This document shows positions 63,209 to 64,000 of a stretch of 64,000 nt of DNA, one piece after another. The DNA is from Buddleja alternifolia. Its lineage: Eukaryota; Streptophyta; Magnoliopsida; Lamiales; Scrophulariaceae. The DNA lies in the NCBI GenBank assembly GCA_019426215.1, contig CM033408.1:31971953-32035952 (forward strand). Reading direction: 5' to 3'. Positions within the stretch are counted from its first letter, which is position 1; each line of letters starts with the position of its first letter. The notes beneath the pieces are model-generated. The model was not told the DNA's origin. It ran no database searches and saw nothing but the letters and a program-made list of their open reading frames with translations. Both the position numbers and the translations under genes were made by a program.

Positions 63209-64000
63209 ACCCTCTGAGCTGCACACCACAAATGATGGTTCAAAAAATTATGATGAATGTAAAAAGTTTATCTATGTGCATCTGGTTCACAAATGATCAA
63301 GTTGCAGTAGAAAAGAAAAGTAACTAGAGTAGAACCACAAAAATCAAGACCAAAGAACTAAACACCACCCTAATGTAAATATGTTAGAAAAAGGAACTCT
63401 TCAATTGACAGGATGGTTGAAAAATAATCAGATTATCTAATACTACACTCTACATAGATTCATAAAAGCTCATTTAATTTCTTTATCACAACAAACCAAA
63501 CTTAAGCATTTTATTATGTCAATAAGATATGAAACTGGGAACGAGCGCGATTCAATTAATTATACATGAAAAATTAAGTTGTTTGAGTTTAATTCATGTT
63601 TAATTTGATCAAAGCTTGTTTGAGCTTGATTCGACTAATAATTAGACCGGACTCAAACTTATTCTTTTAAAGTTCGAAAAAGATTTATACAAACTTATTC
63701 GTTTGCACCCACAATTGAAAACGGATATATTGGGCTACTGCACTAGCTGGCCTATGTGGGCCAAATTAGGAGAATTATCTGGGCCAGTCATAAAGATACT
63801 ATTATCGGGCCTTGAACTTATTGTGTTAACTAAAAGTTTTTGGTTGAAAAGAAACTAAAATTACTCTAAATTCGATTCAAAATTAATTGTTTGATGCTTA
63901 TTTGAACTTGATTCATTTATAACAGTAAATAAGTTTGAACACATTTTTCTGTTCCATAAGGTTTGAAACTTGCCTCCAACACGATTCGGTTAGTTAAAAA
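63209..64000. other. Intergenic DNA with a partial hAT-family copy
   Basis: At about 63545-63715, the words ttgtttgagtttaattcatgtttaa, gcttgtttgagcttgattcga and tattcgtttgcaccca match the hAT family at 52260 and 56664 in order, without clear ends. The rest shows no gene. Confidence 0.4.

Overview
This window is nuclear DNA of a flowering plant. It is AT-rich, its genes have many introns with GT/AG borders, and the intergenic DNA is filled with small plant transposons (MULE, hAT, PIF/Harbinger, Stowaway, SINE and LINE remnants). The encoded proteins read like eudicot orthologues, perhaps from an asterid, but the species cannot be fixed from the sequence alone. No prokaryotic operon, CRISPR array or plasmid feature is present.

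Five protein-coding genes are well supported and were rebuilt exon by exon with phases that join in frame: (1) a subgroup-4 R2R3-MYB repressor, minus strand, 8279-9860, 2 exons, 248 aa; (2) a SYT1-type synaptotagmin (SMP plus two C2 domains), minus strand, 18479-24732, 12 exons, 538 aa; (3) a UPL3/KAKTUS-type HECT ubiquitin ligase, plus strand, 30318-40454, 17 exons, 1873 aa; (4) a GH35 beta-galactosidase with a C-terminal galactose-lectin domain, minus strand, 46142-54092, 19 exons, 845 aa; (5) a type-I ROP/RAC small GTPase ending in CSIL, plus strand, 59387-61899, 7 exons, 198 aa. A sixth, much weaker minus-strand transcription unit may lie at about 15.8-17.6 kb.

Layout: 1-8.2 kb is repeat-rich DNA (MITEs, LINE tails, a SINE with target-site duplication, an LTR fragment). 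MYB follows at 8.3-9.9 kb. From 10 to 18 kb come a stem-loop, an hAT MITE, a three-copy 0.3-kb tandem array and the uncertain transcript. The synaptotagmin occupies 18.5-24.7 kb and carries two related MITEs in its introns. From 25.4 to 29.7 kb there are a PIF-like element, a segmental duplication with an hAT insertion in one copy only, and a foldback element. UPL3 fills 30-40.5 kb. From 40.8 to 46 kb there are foldback, Stowaway and possibly Helitron elements. The beta-galactosidase runs from 46.1 to 54.1 kb, with an hAT element and an inverted-repeat block in introns. Repeats fill 54.2-58.3 kb, then the ROP gene (59-62.2 kb), then an hAT MITE that holds a GC-rich segment.

The genes do not form a pathway or operon; each is an independent transcription unit with its own cell-biological role (phenylpropanoid repression, ER-plasma membrane contact, protein turnover, cell-wall galactose removal, polarity signalling). 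I did not find a new multi-gene system. The most distinctive structure is a set of five foldback elements, four with perfect 9-10 bp target-site duplications, which look like MULE-type MITEs sharing a terminal motif in part. Several other insertions have readable target-site duplications and allow relative dating.
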